Shown here: positions 39,517 through 47,234 of the stretch, piece after piece
Layout: every line of letters starts with the position of its first letter
Position numbering within the stretch: position 1 is the stretch's first letter
Source: Mycobacterium sp. OAS707
GTDB lineage: Bacteria > Actinomycetota > Actinomycetes > Mycobacteriales > Mycobacteriaceae
Direction: 5' to 3'
NCBI RefSeq assembly: GCF_014873705.1
Contig: NZ_JADBDS010000003.1
Span: 248,001-312,000, forward strand
Length of the DNA stretch: 64,000 nt
Made by a program: the position numbers and the translations under genes
The notes under the pieces: generated by a model
What the model was told of the DNA's origin: nothing
Databases searched by the model: none
What the model saw: the letters and a program-made list of their open reading frames with translations, nothing else

Positions 39517-41156
39517 GCCGTCGCCCGCGCCGCGGCCCGTCCCGCCGCCCGACCCGAGAACACGCATCCGCCAAGGAACGTGCCCTCCAAGGAGCGATAG
39601 CCGTGCACGCCGCCGCCACCGAAACCGGCGGCCTCACCCGCTGCATACAGCCCGTCGAACACAGTGCCGTCAGGGCGCAGCGCCCGGGAGTCGAGATCAG
39701 TCTCCAAGCCGCCCAATGACTTACGCGTCAGAATGTGCAGCTTCACCGCGATCAGCGGACCCGCCTTCGGGTCGGTGAGCCGGTGCGGTGCGGCGACGCG
39801 GGCGACCCGGTCGCCAAGATAGTTGCGCGCCAGCCTGATCCAGGCGATCTGGGTGTCCTTCGTGAACCGATTGGCCACCTCCCGATCGCGGGCGGTGACC
39901 TCCGCCTCGACAGTGCCGTAGTCGAGCGGCAACACGTCAGGGACATCGTTCATCGCGGACACCAAGTCGCGCAAGGAGTTTGCGCTGACGAAGTCAACTC
40001 CCTTGTCGACGAACGCCTGCACTGGCGCCGGCGCGCCTCCCCGCCCCCGAGACAGCACCTCACGCACGCTGCGGCCAGTGAGATCGGGGTTCTGCTCCTG
40101 CCCGGAGAGCCCGAACTCCTTTCCGATGATCCGCGCGTTCAGCAGATACCACGTGTAGTCCTGTCCGGTCTGCGAGATGTACTCGAGCGTGCCGAGCGTG
40201 TCGAAGCCCGGATACAACGGCGACGGCAACCGCTTGCCGTGGGCGTCCAGCCACAGCGAGGACGGCCCCGGGATGATCCGGATCCCGTGCAGCGGCCAGA
40301 TCGGGTCGTAGTTCGTGATGCCCTCGGTGTAATGCCACATCCGGTCGGCATTGATGACGCGGGCCCCAGCGGATTCGGTGATGCCGATCATCCGACCGTC
40401 GACATGCGCGGGCACACCGGACAGCAACTGTTCGGGCACCCGGCCCATCCGCTTGGGCCAGTTCTGCCGGACCAGGTCGTGATTGCCGCCGATACCGCCG
40501 CTGGCGACGATCACCGCCTGTGCGCGAAATTCGAAGTCGCCGAAGGTGTTTCGTGACGACGCCACACCGCGCGCGACCGTCGTCGGCTCCAGCACCGCGC
40601 CACGTACACCGGTAACCGCACCGCCGTCGACGATCAACTCGTCGACGCGGTGCCTGTAGGCGAACCGCACCTTCGCATTGCCAAGCAGCCGGCGCGCGAA
40701 AACGTCGACGATCGCCGGGCCAGTCCCCCATGTGATGTGGAACCGCGGCACCGAGTTGCCATGGCCGCGGGCGTCATAGCCGCCGCGCTCAGCCCACCCG
40801 ACGAGCGGAAAGGTCTGCAGCCCCCGCTCCCGCAGCCAACTGCGCTTCTCCCCCGCCGCGAAGTCGACATAGGCATGCGCCCACTGCCGCGGCCAGTGGT
40901 CCTCGGGCCGGTCGAAGCCCGCCGTGCCCAGCCAGTCCTGCAGCGCCAGTTCGTGGCTGTCGCGAATACCCAGCCGACGCTGTTCGGGGCTGTCGACGAA
41001 GAACAGCCCGCCGAAGGACCAGAACGCCTGACCACCGAGGTTGTTGGCGTTCTCCTGATCGACGATCAGCACGCTGCGCCCTCGTTCGACCAGCTCACAG
41101 GCGGCAACCAAGCCGGCCAGCCCGGCACCCACCACGATCACATCAGCGTCAGCCAT
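39513..41156 (-). CDS. FAD-binding dehydrogenase (KstD/fumarate-reductase-like)
   Basis: 547 residues. The Rossmann FAD motif VIVVGAGLAGLVAACELVERGRSVLIVDQEN is at the N-terminus, and the C-terminal FAD loop GEAAGFGGGGVHGYRSLEGTFLGGCVFSGRAAG closes the site; this is the flavoprotein fold of fumarate reductase and 3-ketosteroid dehydrogenase. I use the ATG at 41156, leaderless with -10 TACATT 7 nt upstream, over an ATG three codons earlier. From memory it matches Rv0785. A steroid-related oxidation is possible but unproven. Confidence 0.86.
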   Translation of the reverse strand: MADADVIVVGAGLAGLVAACELVERGRSVLIVDQENANNLGGQAFWSFGGLFFVDSPEQRRLGIRDSHELALQDWLGTAGFDRPEDHWPRQWAHAYVDFAAGEKRSWLRERGLQTFPLVGWAERGGYDARGHGNSVPRFHITWGTGPAIVDVFARRLLGNAKVRFAYRHRVDELIVDGGAVTGVRGAVLEPTTVARGVASSRNTFGDFEFRAQAVIVASGGIGGNHDLVRQNWPKRMGRVPEQLLSGVPAHVDGRMIGITESAGARVINADRMWHYTEGITNYDPIWPLHGIRIIPGPSSLWLDAHGKRLPSPLYPGFDTLGTLEYISQTGQDYTWYLLNARIIGKEFGLSGQEQNPDLTGRSVREVLSRGRGGAPAPVQAFVDKGVDFVSANSLRDLVSAMNDVPDVLPLDYGTVEAEVTARDREVANRFTKDTQIAWIRLARNYLGDRVARVAAPHRLTDPKAGPLIAVKLHILTRKSLGGLETDLDSRALRPDGTVFDGLYAAGEAAGFGGGGVHGYRSLEGTFLGGCVFSGRAAGRAAARATA

Positions 41157-41163
41157 GGCCGCC

Positions 41164-41169
41164 AATGTA
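41164..41169 (-). promoter_or_regulatory. -10 box of the FAD dehydrogenase gene
   Basis: TACATT on the minus strand, 7 nt before the ATG at 41156; leaderless. Confidence 0.55.
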
Positions 41170-41180
41170 GCGGTCTCGAG

Positions 41181-41885
41181 TCAGGCTGCGTCGGTGAGCG
41201 CTGGATACGGATCCCAGTGGTAGACGGCAGGCACGCACTGATGCATCAGCGCCAGGTCGACGGCGTCGAGCATGGCCTGCCGTGGTCCCGGCCTGCGCAG
41301 GTGCCGCGCGGCGACCGCGACGCGGACGACACCGTCGCGCCGCGCAGTGCGGTCCGCCGAAAGCACCAGCGTCCGGCACCACCATGGCTCGCTCAAGAAC
41401 CCCTCGCCGATGCCGAGCACGCGGCCCTGCACCGTAGTCTGACGAACCAGATCCGTGATGCCGCTCAGGCTGGCCAGCAGTCGAAAGCCATTGCGGGGCA
41501 ACACAGTTACAGTGCCCTGCGAAACCGTCCAGCCCGGCGCGGCGAACAACCGGGTCCGCAGCCCCAGGTGTTCGAGCACCCGGTCGGCCGCCATCAGCCG
41601 CAAATTGGCTTCGTGTGCAGGCAATGTCGCGAACTCGCCGCGCCGTTTCTTGGTAGCCGCCTCGTCGAAGCCGTGCAAGACGATGGCATCGCCTTGCTCA
41701 CGCCGCTGCGCCAGCCACTCGACCGTCGGCGCATCGGAGTCGAGGCGGTAGCCGCCCTTGATCCGCGGAGCGACCAGAAATGAGACGGGCACATCGCGCT
41801 CGTCGAGCCGACGGCAGAACGCGTCGACGTCGGCAACTGTGCGGTCGCTGATCCCGGAAACCGAGACGATCAGTTGTCCAGCCAC
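41181..41885 (-). CDS. DUF2334 polysaccharide-deacetylase-like protein (Rv0784 type)
   Basis: 234 residues of the DUF2334/NodB-like fold. LIVSVSGISDRTVADVDAFCRRLDERDVPVSFLVAP takes the place of the first strand, HGFDEAA carries a conserved His-Gly-x-Asp, and TRLFAAPGWTVSQGT is the third motif. Some of the metal-binding residues of active deacetylases are hard to recognise, so activity is unsure. GTG start at 41885. Envelope carbohydrate is the likely substrate class, by family. Confidence 0.75.
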   Translation of the reverse strand: MAGQLIVSVSGISDRTVADVDAFCRRLDERDVPVSFLVAPRIKGGYRLDSDAPTVEWLAQRREQGDAIVLHGFDEAATKKRRGEFATLPAHEANLRLMAADRVLEHLGLRTRLFAAPGWTVSQGTVTVLPRNGFRLLASLSGITDLVRQTTVQGRVLGIGEGFLSEPWWCRTLVLSADRTARRDGVVRVAVAARHLRRPGPRQAMLDAVDLALMHQCVPAVYHWDPYPALTDAA

Positions 41886-41948
41886 GTGTTCAGTGTGGCA
41901 ACCTCAGGTGTCCCAACGGTTTACAACACGTGGTCAGCAGTTGACCAT

Positions 41949-42440
41949 CTATCGCGGCAGGACGGCCTCGATGGCCGTGATCACCTCTGGCGCATCCGGA
42001 GCCGTGCGTGGCCGGAACCGGTTGACCACCCGGCCGCCCGGTGCGAGCAGGAACTTCTCGAAATTCCATTGGATGTCGCCCGCCTCGCCGCTGTCGTCGG
42101 CGGCCTTGGTCAGTTCTGCGTAGAGCGGGTGGCGGTGATCGCCGTTGACGTCGGTCTTGGCCAGCAGTGGGAACGTCACACCGTAGTTCGTCGAGCAGAA
42201 CGTCTGGATCTCCTCCGCGGTGCCCGGCTCCTGGCCCATGAACTGGTTGCACGGCACGCCGATAACCGTCAGGCCGCGGTCACCGTAGTCCTTCGCCAGC
42301 TGCTCCAGCGCGGAGTATTGCGGCGTGAGACCGCATTTCGAGGCCACGTTCACCACCAGCGCAGCGCCGTCGGCAAGTTCGGCCAGCGTGGTGGGACGCC
42401 CGTCCAGCGTCGTCAGGGCGATCTCGTTCAGCGAAGTCAT
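41949..42440 (-). CDS. Glutathione peroxidase-family thiol peroxidase
   Basis: A 163-residue GPx-like peroxidase with Cys, not Sec, at the peroxidatic site: NVASKCGLTPQY (C36). The catalytic Gln and Trp are in PCNQFMGQEPGTAEEI and WNFEKFLL; a second Cys (TFCSTNYG) can act as resolving Cys in a thioredoxin-linked cycle. Mycobacteria lack glutathione, so thioredoxin or mycoredoxin is the likely reductant. Leaderless, -10 TAATGT 6 nt before the ATG. It begins 9 bp after the TetR gene on the same strand. Confidence 0.93.
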   Translation of the reverse strand: MTSLNEIALTTLDGRPTTLAELADGAALVVNVASKCGLTPQYSALEQLAKDYGDRGLTVIGVPCNQFMGQEPGTAEEIQTFCSTNYGVTFPLLAKTDVNGDHRHPLYAELTKAADDSGEAGDIQWNFEKFLLAPGGRVVNRFRPRTAPDAPEVITAIEAVLPR

Positions 42441-42446
42441 ACCGGC

Positions 42447-42452
42447 ACATTA
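42447..42452 (-). promoter_or_regulatory. -10 box of the glutathione peroxidase gene
   Basis: TAATGT on the minus strand, 6 nt before the ATG at 42440. It lies inside the end of the upstream TetR gene; leaderless. Confidence 0.55.
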
Positions 42453-43007
42453 ACCGTTCTTGAAAAGCATTCCCGCAACACGGTGCACCAACGCGATCGG
42501 ATCCGCTTCGTTATCGATGGCCTTGTTGAGCCACAGCAGCGAAAAGCCATGTACCAGAGACCATGCCGCCAATGCCGCGGCTTGCGGATCGCCTTTGGCG
42601 CGCGAATCGTCGAGCGTGCCTACGCCTTGGACAAGCTCGGTCCCAGCGGCGCCCACCGCCGCGATCAGCTCCTGGTCGTCCGGATTCAGCAGGGAGCTGT
42701 CGAACATCACCGCGTAGTGGCCGGGGTGGTCGAGCGCGAAGCGAACATAGGCAAGCGCGGCATCGATGAACTCCGGGCGAGCACCTTTCAATGCCTCGGC
42801 CAGCAACCGCCAGCCCTCGGCTGCCAAGGCCGTGAACAGGCCGCGACGGTCGGTGAAGTGATGCGCAGGGGCGGCGTGGGATACCCCGGCCTCTCGCGCG
42901 AGCTCGCGCAGAGAGATTCCGTCGGCGCCGCGCTCGGCGACCAGAGTGGCGGCCTTGGTCAGGATGACCGCCTTCAGATCGCCGTGGTGGTAGGTGTCCC
43001 TGCTCAT
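42450..43007 (-). CDS. TetR-family regulator of the DoxX locus
   Basis: 185 residues. The N-terminal helix-turn-helix (about 12-58) has TKAATLVAERGADGISLRELAREAGVSHAAPAHHFTDRRGLFTALA. The C-terminal domain carries the WHG-type signature PHFALDHPGHYAVMF-like (RFALDHPGHYAVMFD) and is all-helical for ligand binding. Leaderless ATG with TAGGAT upstream. It is divergent from the DoxX gene, and the space between holds GACAGTG/CACTGTC half-sites, so it very likely represses both. Confidence 0.88.
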   Translation of the reverse strand: MSRDTYHHGDLKAVILTKAATLVAERGADGISLRELAREAGVSHAAPAHHFTDRRGLFTALAAEGWRLLAEALKGARPEFIDAALAYVRFALDHPGHYAVMFDSSLLNPDDQELIAAVGAAGTELVQGVGTLDDSRAKGDPQAAALAAWSLVHGFSLLWLNKAIDNEADPIALVHRVAGMLFKNG

Positions 43008-43013
43008 TACGAC

Positions 43014-43074
43014 ATCCTAACCGCCAAATCTTGACAGTGGCTAGATTACTCGATACGTTCATCTTGTCACTGTC
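43014..43074. promoter_or_regulatory. Divergent tetR/doxX promoter-operator
   Basis: Minus: -10 TAGGAT (43019-43014), 6 nt from the TetR ATG. Plus: -35 TTGACA (43031-43036), 17-bp spacer, -10 TACGTT (43054-43059), then a GGAG ribosome site before 43090. Inverted half-sites GACAGTG (43033-43039) and CACTGTC (43068-43074) overlap the plus -35 and the start region; CTAGATT/CTAGATA repeats lie beside them. Confidence 0.7.
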
Positions 43075-43089
43075 TAGATAGGAGCCGCG

Positions 43090-43539
43090 ATGGCCGTCAT
43101 CATCACTTTGGTCCTCGGCACGCTGGGTGCCCGCGTGGTCGGCTGGCTTGGGGTCGACTACGTCAACAGCTGGCCGCAGGCGTTCGCCGTCGGGCTCGCC
43201 GCGATGTTCGTGATGACCGGCGTCGCGCACTTCGTGAACCCGCTTCGGCGCGACATGATCGCGATCGTGCCGCCGCGGCTGCCCGCCGCCGGAATGCTCG
43301 TCACCATCACCGGCGTCCTCGAACTACTGGGCGCAGCCGGGCTGCTGTATCCGCCGACCCGGGTGGCTGCAGCGGTGTGCCTGTTCGTGCTGATGCTGGT
43401 GATGTTCCCCGCCAACATCTACGCCGCACGGATGCCCAACCCGCCGAAGTCGATGACCTCGCGGCTGGACGTGCGCACGGTCGAGGAGGTCGTGTACCTA
43501 GCCGCTGCCGTCGTGGTTGGCCTTGGCAGCATCCAATAG
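43090..43539 (+). CDS. DoxX-family membrane protein
   Basis: 149 residues with four transmembrane helices (about 3-20, 35-55, 68-90, 97-118). DoxX features: FAVGLAAMFVMTGVAHFVNPLRRDMIAIVP and GMLVTITGVLELLGAAGLL. DoxX proteins in mycobacteria are linked to membrane redox stress complexes. Ribosome site GGAG 7 nt upstream of the ATG. It shares an operator region with the divergent TetR. Its 3' end overlaps the convergent oligopeptidase gene by 42 bp. Confidence 0.86.
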   Translation: MAVIITLVLGTLGARVVGWLGVDYVNSWPQAFAVGLAAMFVMTGVAHFVNPLRRDMIAIVPPRLPAAGMLVTITGVLELLGAAGLLYPPTRVAAAVCLFVLMLVMFPANIYAARMPNPPKSMTSRLDVRTVEEVVYLAAAVVVGLGSIQ

Positions 43540-45603
43540 CCAGGCGTACTGGAATGCGGCTTCTTTCCAGCGCTCGTAACGTCCGCTGATTCCACCGTGG
43601 CCGGCGTTCATCTCGGTCTTGAGCAACACCGGGTGATCGTCGGTCTTGGTGTGGCGAAGCGCTGCAACCCATTTCGCGGGCTCGACATAGAGCACCCTAG
43701 TGTCGTTCAACGACGTCATCGCCAGTATCGGCGGATAATTCTTCGCCTCGATGTTCTCGTAGGGCGAGTAGGACTTCATGTAGTAGTAGACGTCCTTGTC
43801 TTGCAACGGGTTTCCCCACTCGTCCCATTCGGTCACAGTCAGTGGCAGCGACGGGTCGAGGATGGTGGTCAACGCGTCGACGAACGGCACCGCGGCCAGA
43901 ATGCCCGAGAAGAGCTCGGGTGCCATGTTAGCGACGGCGCCCATCAGCAAGCCGCCTGCGCTGCCACCGAAGGCGACCAGGTTCTCCGGCCGCGTCACGT
44001 CGGTCTGGATGAGATGGCCTGCCACGACGATGAAATCGGTGAAGGTGTTCCTCTTCTCCAGCAGCTTGCCGTGTTCGTACCACGGCCTGCCGAGCTCCCC
44101 GCCGCCGCGCACGTGCGCGACCGCGAACACCATGCCGCGGTCCAGCAGCGACAGCCGGGCGATCGAAAACCGCGGATCCTCGCACGACTCGTAGGCGCCG
44201 TAGCCGTACAGCAGCGTCGGCGCCGGATAGGGCACGCCGATGCGGTGGACGATCGAGATCGGCACCCGCGCACCGTCTGGAGCCACCGCCCAGTCGCGCC
44301 GCTCCACATACTCATCAGGGTGGTAGTCGCCGAGCACCGGCTGCTCTCGCAGCAGCGTGCGTTCACCGCTGGCGAGGTCGATGTCGTAGATGCGCACCGG
44401 AATCACGAACGACGTCGCGCCGATCCGCAGCTTGGGCGAGCTCCAGTTCGGGTTGGCCGAAATGCCGGCCGACATCAGCTCGGAGTCGAAGGTGATGTCC
44501 TCGGGATGGCCGTAATCACCGTCGGCGTAGATCGGCCAGAGCTGAATCCGGGGCAGCGCCTCGCTGCGGTAGCTGACCACTAGATGGCGCTCGAACGCGT
44601 CGACCGAGTCGAGCCGGACATCGTCGCGATGCTCGATCAACGTGCGATATGTGTTGGGATCGCTGACCGGAGCCTCGACGAGCGTGAAGTTCTCTGCGCC
44701 GTCGTTGTGCAGGATCAGAAACCGGTCCTCGCCGCCGACAATCGCATGCTCGACGGAATACTCGACCAGCTCACGGCGCGGCCAGATGACCGTGAACTCG
44801 GCAGTGCCGTCGGTAGCGTCGGCGTATCGCATTTCGGTGGTGACGGCGCTACCGGCCGCGATGATGACGTACTTGTTGCTTCGCGTACGGCCGACCGCGA
44901 GCCAGAACTTCTCATCGGGTTCGTGGTACACCTTCTCAGCGGGCAGACCGGAGCCGAGTCGGTGCCGCCACACGGTGTCCGGTCGCCAAGCCTCGTCCAC
45001 CGTGACGTAGTAGACGGTGCGGTTGTCCGCGGCCCAGGTGGCACCGGCGCCGATGCCGACGATCTCGTCGTCGTACAGCGAACCGGTGCGCAAGTCCTTG
45101 AACCGCAACGTGTATCGCTCGTCACCCTTGACGTCAACAGAGTAAGCCAGGATGTTGCCGTCCAGGCTGACGCCTGCTGCGCCGAGCGCGAAGAAGTCGT
45201 GGCCTTCGGCTTCGATGTTCTCGTCGAGCAGGATCTGCTCACCGGGAATCTCGGTGTCCTCGTCGAACTGCGGCGGCACCCAGTCGTCGAGATCGGTGAC
45301 GGGGCAACGACATTGCACGCTGTACTGCTTGCCTTCGAAGCTTCTGCCGTAGTACCACCACTCGCCGCGGCGAGTCGGCACCGACAGATCGGTTTCCTTG
45401 GTGCGGGCCTTGATCTCGTCGAAGATCTTCTGCCGCAGCGGCGCCAGCCGTTCGGTCGTGTGGTCGGTGTACTCGTTCTCGGCCTTGAGATATTCGACGA
45501 CTTCGGGATTGTCCTTGTCGCGCAGCCATTCGTAGGGATCGATGAACACGTCGCCGTGATACTCGCGGCGGTGCTCGACGCGCTTTGCTTCGGGTGGTTT
45601 CAC
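43498..45603 (-). CDS. ptrB: Oligopeptidase B-type serine protease PtrB
   Basis: 701 residues, full length for the S9A prolyl-oligopeptidase/oligopeptidase B family. N-terminal beta-propeller (about 70-410; opens DPYEWLRDKDNPEVVEYLKAEN). Catalytic domain: Ser in FGGSAGGLLMGAV, Asp in TSLNDTRVLYVEPAKW, His in MNAGHGGISGRYE. Cleaves after basic residues in short peptides. The GTG at 45603 overlaps the purC stop by 4 bp. In M. tuberculosis H37Rv the gene is, from memory, annotated as two pieces (ptrBa/ptrBb); here it is a single intact frame. Confidence 0.93.
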   Translation of the reverse strand: MKPPEAKRVEHRREYHGDVFIDPYEWLRDKDNPEVVEYLKAENEYTDHTTERLAPLRQKIFDEIKARTKETDLSVPTRRGEWWYYGRSFEGKQYSVQCRCPVTDLDDWVPPQFDEDTEIPGEQILLDENIEAEGHDFFALGAAGVSLDGNILAYSVDVKGDERYTLRFKDLRTGSLYDDEIVGIGAGATWAADNRTVYYVTVDEAWRPDTVWRHRLGSGLPAEKVYHEPDEKFWLAVGRTRSNKYVIIAAGSAVTTEMRYADATDGTAEFTVIWPRRELVEYSVEHAIVGGEDRFLILHNDGAENFTLVEAPVSDPNTYRTLIEHRDDVRLDSVDAFERHLVVSYRSEALPRIQLWPIYADGDYGHPEDITFDSELMSAGISANPNWSSPKLRIGATSFVIPVRIYDIDLASGERTLLREQPVLGDYHPDEYVERRDWAVAPDGARVPISIVHRIGVPYPAPTLLYGYGAYESCEDPRFSIARLSLLDRGMVFAVAHVRGGGELGRPWYEHGKLLEKRNTFTDFIVVAGHLIQTDVTRPENLVAFGGSAGGLLMGAVANMAPELFSGILAAVPFVDALTTILDPSLPLTVTEWDEWGNPLQDKDVYYYMKSYSPYENIEAKNYPPILAMTSLNDTRVLYVEPAKWVAALRHTKTDDHPVLLKTEMNAGHGGISGRYERWKEAAFQYAWLLDAAKANHDGSG

Positions 45604-46487
45604 GGCTTGATCCAGTCGCTGAATTTGAGGCCCGAGATACGTTCGTAGGCCTCGATATAACGGGCTCGGGTGGCGTCGACGATATCTGGCGGCAGCGCGG
45701 GCGGTGGCTTGTCGCCGTTGCGGTCCCATCCTGACTCAGGGCCGGTGAGCCAGTTGCGGACGAACTGCTTGTCGAAGCTCTGCTGGGTGACGCCTTCTTT
45801 GTACTCGTCGGCGCGCCAGTACCTGCTGGAGTCGGGAGTGAACACCTCGTCGGCCAGCCGCATGTTGCCGTGCTTGTCAACACCGAACTCGAACTTGGTG
45901 TCCGCGACGATGATTCCCTTCGTCAACGCGTGATCGGCACCCTGGATGTAGGTCTGCAGGGTCTTCTCGCGCAACTGGTTGGCCCGCACCGCACCGACGA
46001 GCTCGATCACGTCGACGAAGCTGATGTTCTCATCATGTTGTCCCAGTTCGGCTTTGGTGGCCGGGGTGAACAGCGGTTGGGCGAACTTGCTGGCTTCCGT
46101 CAGTCCTGGTGGCAGCGCGATGCCGCACACCTTGCCGGTTTTCTGGTAATCGATCAGGCCCGAGCCGGTCAGATATCCGCGGGCGACGGCCTCGACGGGC
46201 AACATTTCCAGCTCCTGCACCACCAGCGCTCGGCCAAGCACCTCCTGCGGGATGCGTTCATCGTCGGGCGGGCCTGCCAGATGGTTGGGCGTCTTGACGT
46301 AGTCGAAGAAGAACACGCTCATCGCGGTCAGGATTCGGCCCTTGTCGGGTATCTCGGAGTCGAGGATGTAGTCGTAGGCGGAGATCCGGTCCGTGGCGAC
46401 GAACAGCAGGGTCTCGTCGTCGACGCGGTACAGCTCGCGAACCTTGCCGCTGGCCAGATGTTCGTAGTCCGACAGAGACGGGCGCAT
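45600..46487 (-). CDS. purC: SAICAR synthetase PurC
   Basis: Adds aspartate to CAIR with ATP in purine synthesis. 295 residues, the longer actinobacterial or yeast-like form. ATP and substrate segments: GKVRELYRVDDETLLFVATDRISAYDYIL, VEAVARGYLTGSG, FAQPLFTPATKAELGQHDENISF and GIIVADTKFEFGVDK followed by DEVFTPDSSRYW. Leaderless ATG at 46487 with -10 TAGGCT 6 nt upstream. Its stop overlaps the ptrB start. Confidence 0.97.
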   Translation of the reverse strand: MRPSLSDYEHLASGKVRELYRVDDETLLFVATDRISAYDYILDSEIPDKGRILTAMSVFFFDYVKTPNHLAGPPDDERIPQEVLGRALVVQELEMLPVEAVARGYLTGSGLIDYQKTGKVCGIALPPGLTEASKFAQPLFTPATKAELGQHDENISFVDVIELVGAVRANQLREKTLQTYIQGADHALTKGIIVADTKFEFGVDKHGNMRLADEVFTPDSSRYWRADEYKEGVTQQSFDKQFVRNWLTGPESGWDRNGDKPPPALPPDIVDATRARYIEAYERISGLKFSDWIKP

Positions 46488-46493
46488 CGGGCC

Positions 46494-46499
46494 AGCCTA
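46494..46499 (-). promoter_or_regulatory. -10 box of purC-ptrB
   Basis: TAGGCT on the minus strand, 6 nt before the ATG at 46487; leaderless. Confidence 0.6.
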
Positions 46500-46517
46500 T
46501 CTGCTGGGATCAATGCC

Positions 46518-47135
46518 ATGACGTCCCGTTACGTGCCTTATGCCACCACCCCGACGCGGCTGCTCGGGCAGCTGATCAGCGACGCGGTCGTGATCGCCTG
46601 GTCGACCATCTGGGTGCTGGTCGGGATTGCGGTGCACTCCGCCGTGTCGACCATCGCCGAGGTCGGCCGTCAGGTCGAGACCGGGGCGAACGGCGTGGCC
46701 GACAACCTCGACTCCGCTGGTGATCGCACCGACGACTTCCCGCTCATCGGCGACGCGTTGAGCAAGCCGCTGCGGGCAGCCAGCCACGCCGCGCTCGATA
46801 TCGCCGGGGCAGGCCACAGCCTGAACACCACGGCGTCGTGGCTGGCGTGGGTGCTGGCCATTGCCGTGGCCGCGCCACCCATCCTCTTCGTCGCAATGCC
46901 CTGGCTGTTCCTGCGGGTGCGGTTCTTCCGTCGCAAGTGGACGGCGTTGACGTTGGCGGCGACGCCGGCAGGCGAGCAGCTGCTGGCGCTGCGCGCGCTG
47001 GCGAATCGACCGCTGGCCAAGCTCGCGGCCATCCACGACGATCCGGTCGGAGCGTGGCGCAGCCACGACAGCGCGGCGATCCGCGGCCTCGCGGCCCTGG
47101 AACTCCGCGCGGCAGGCGTCCGCCTCCGCCGCTAA
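46518..47135 (+). CDS. Two-helix membrane protein (Rv0779c type)
   Basis: 205 residues. Two transmembrane helices: about 19-41 (VVIAWSTIWVLVGIAVHSAV) and 110-134 (WLAWVLAIAVAAPPILFVAM). The loop between them (about 45-105) is hydrophilic, and the C-terminal 65 residues are basic and probably cytosolic. No enzymatic motif. It is divergent from purC, and the position matches Rv0779c in M. tuberculosis from memory. Function unknown. A palindromic repeat follows the gene. Confidence 0.75.
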   Translation: MTSRYVPYATTPTRLLGQLISDAVVIAWSTIWVLVGIAVHSAVSTIAEVGRQVETGANGVADNLDSAGDRTDDFPLIGDALSKPLRAASHAALDIAGAGHSLNTTASWLAWVLAIAVAAPPILFVAMPWLFLRVRFFRRKWTALTLAATPAGEQLLALRALANRPLAKLAAIHDDPVGAWRSHDSAAIRGLAALELRAAGVRLRR

Positions 47136-47138
47136 CCC

Positions 47139-47191
47139 GCGATTTGTGCACGTTTTCACGCGGCGAGCGCGGATTTTCGTGCACGAATCGC
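47139..47191. repeat. Palindromic intergenic repeat
   Basis: Left arm 47139-47152 (GCGATTTGTGCACG) and right arm 47178-47191 (CGTGCACGAATCGC) pair at 13 of 14 positions, around a 25-nt loop with GC-rich TTTTCACGCGGCGAGCGCGG. It is a different element from the pair at 31.8 and 37.1 kb. It may act as a terminator for the membrane-protein gene. Confidence 0.6.
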
Positions 47192-47234
47192 TGGGCGTGG
47201 AACCCGTAGGGCGTGGGACACGTCCACCCTGAAT

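Noticed and set aside
41949..42440. Selenocysteine in the glutathione peroxidase
   Set aside because: The peroxidatic position is an ordinary TGC cysteine codon and the frame has no internal UGA.
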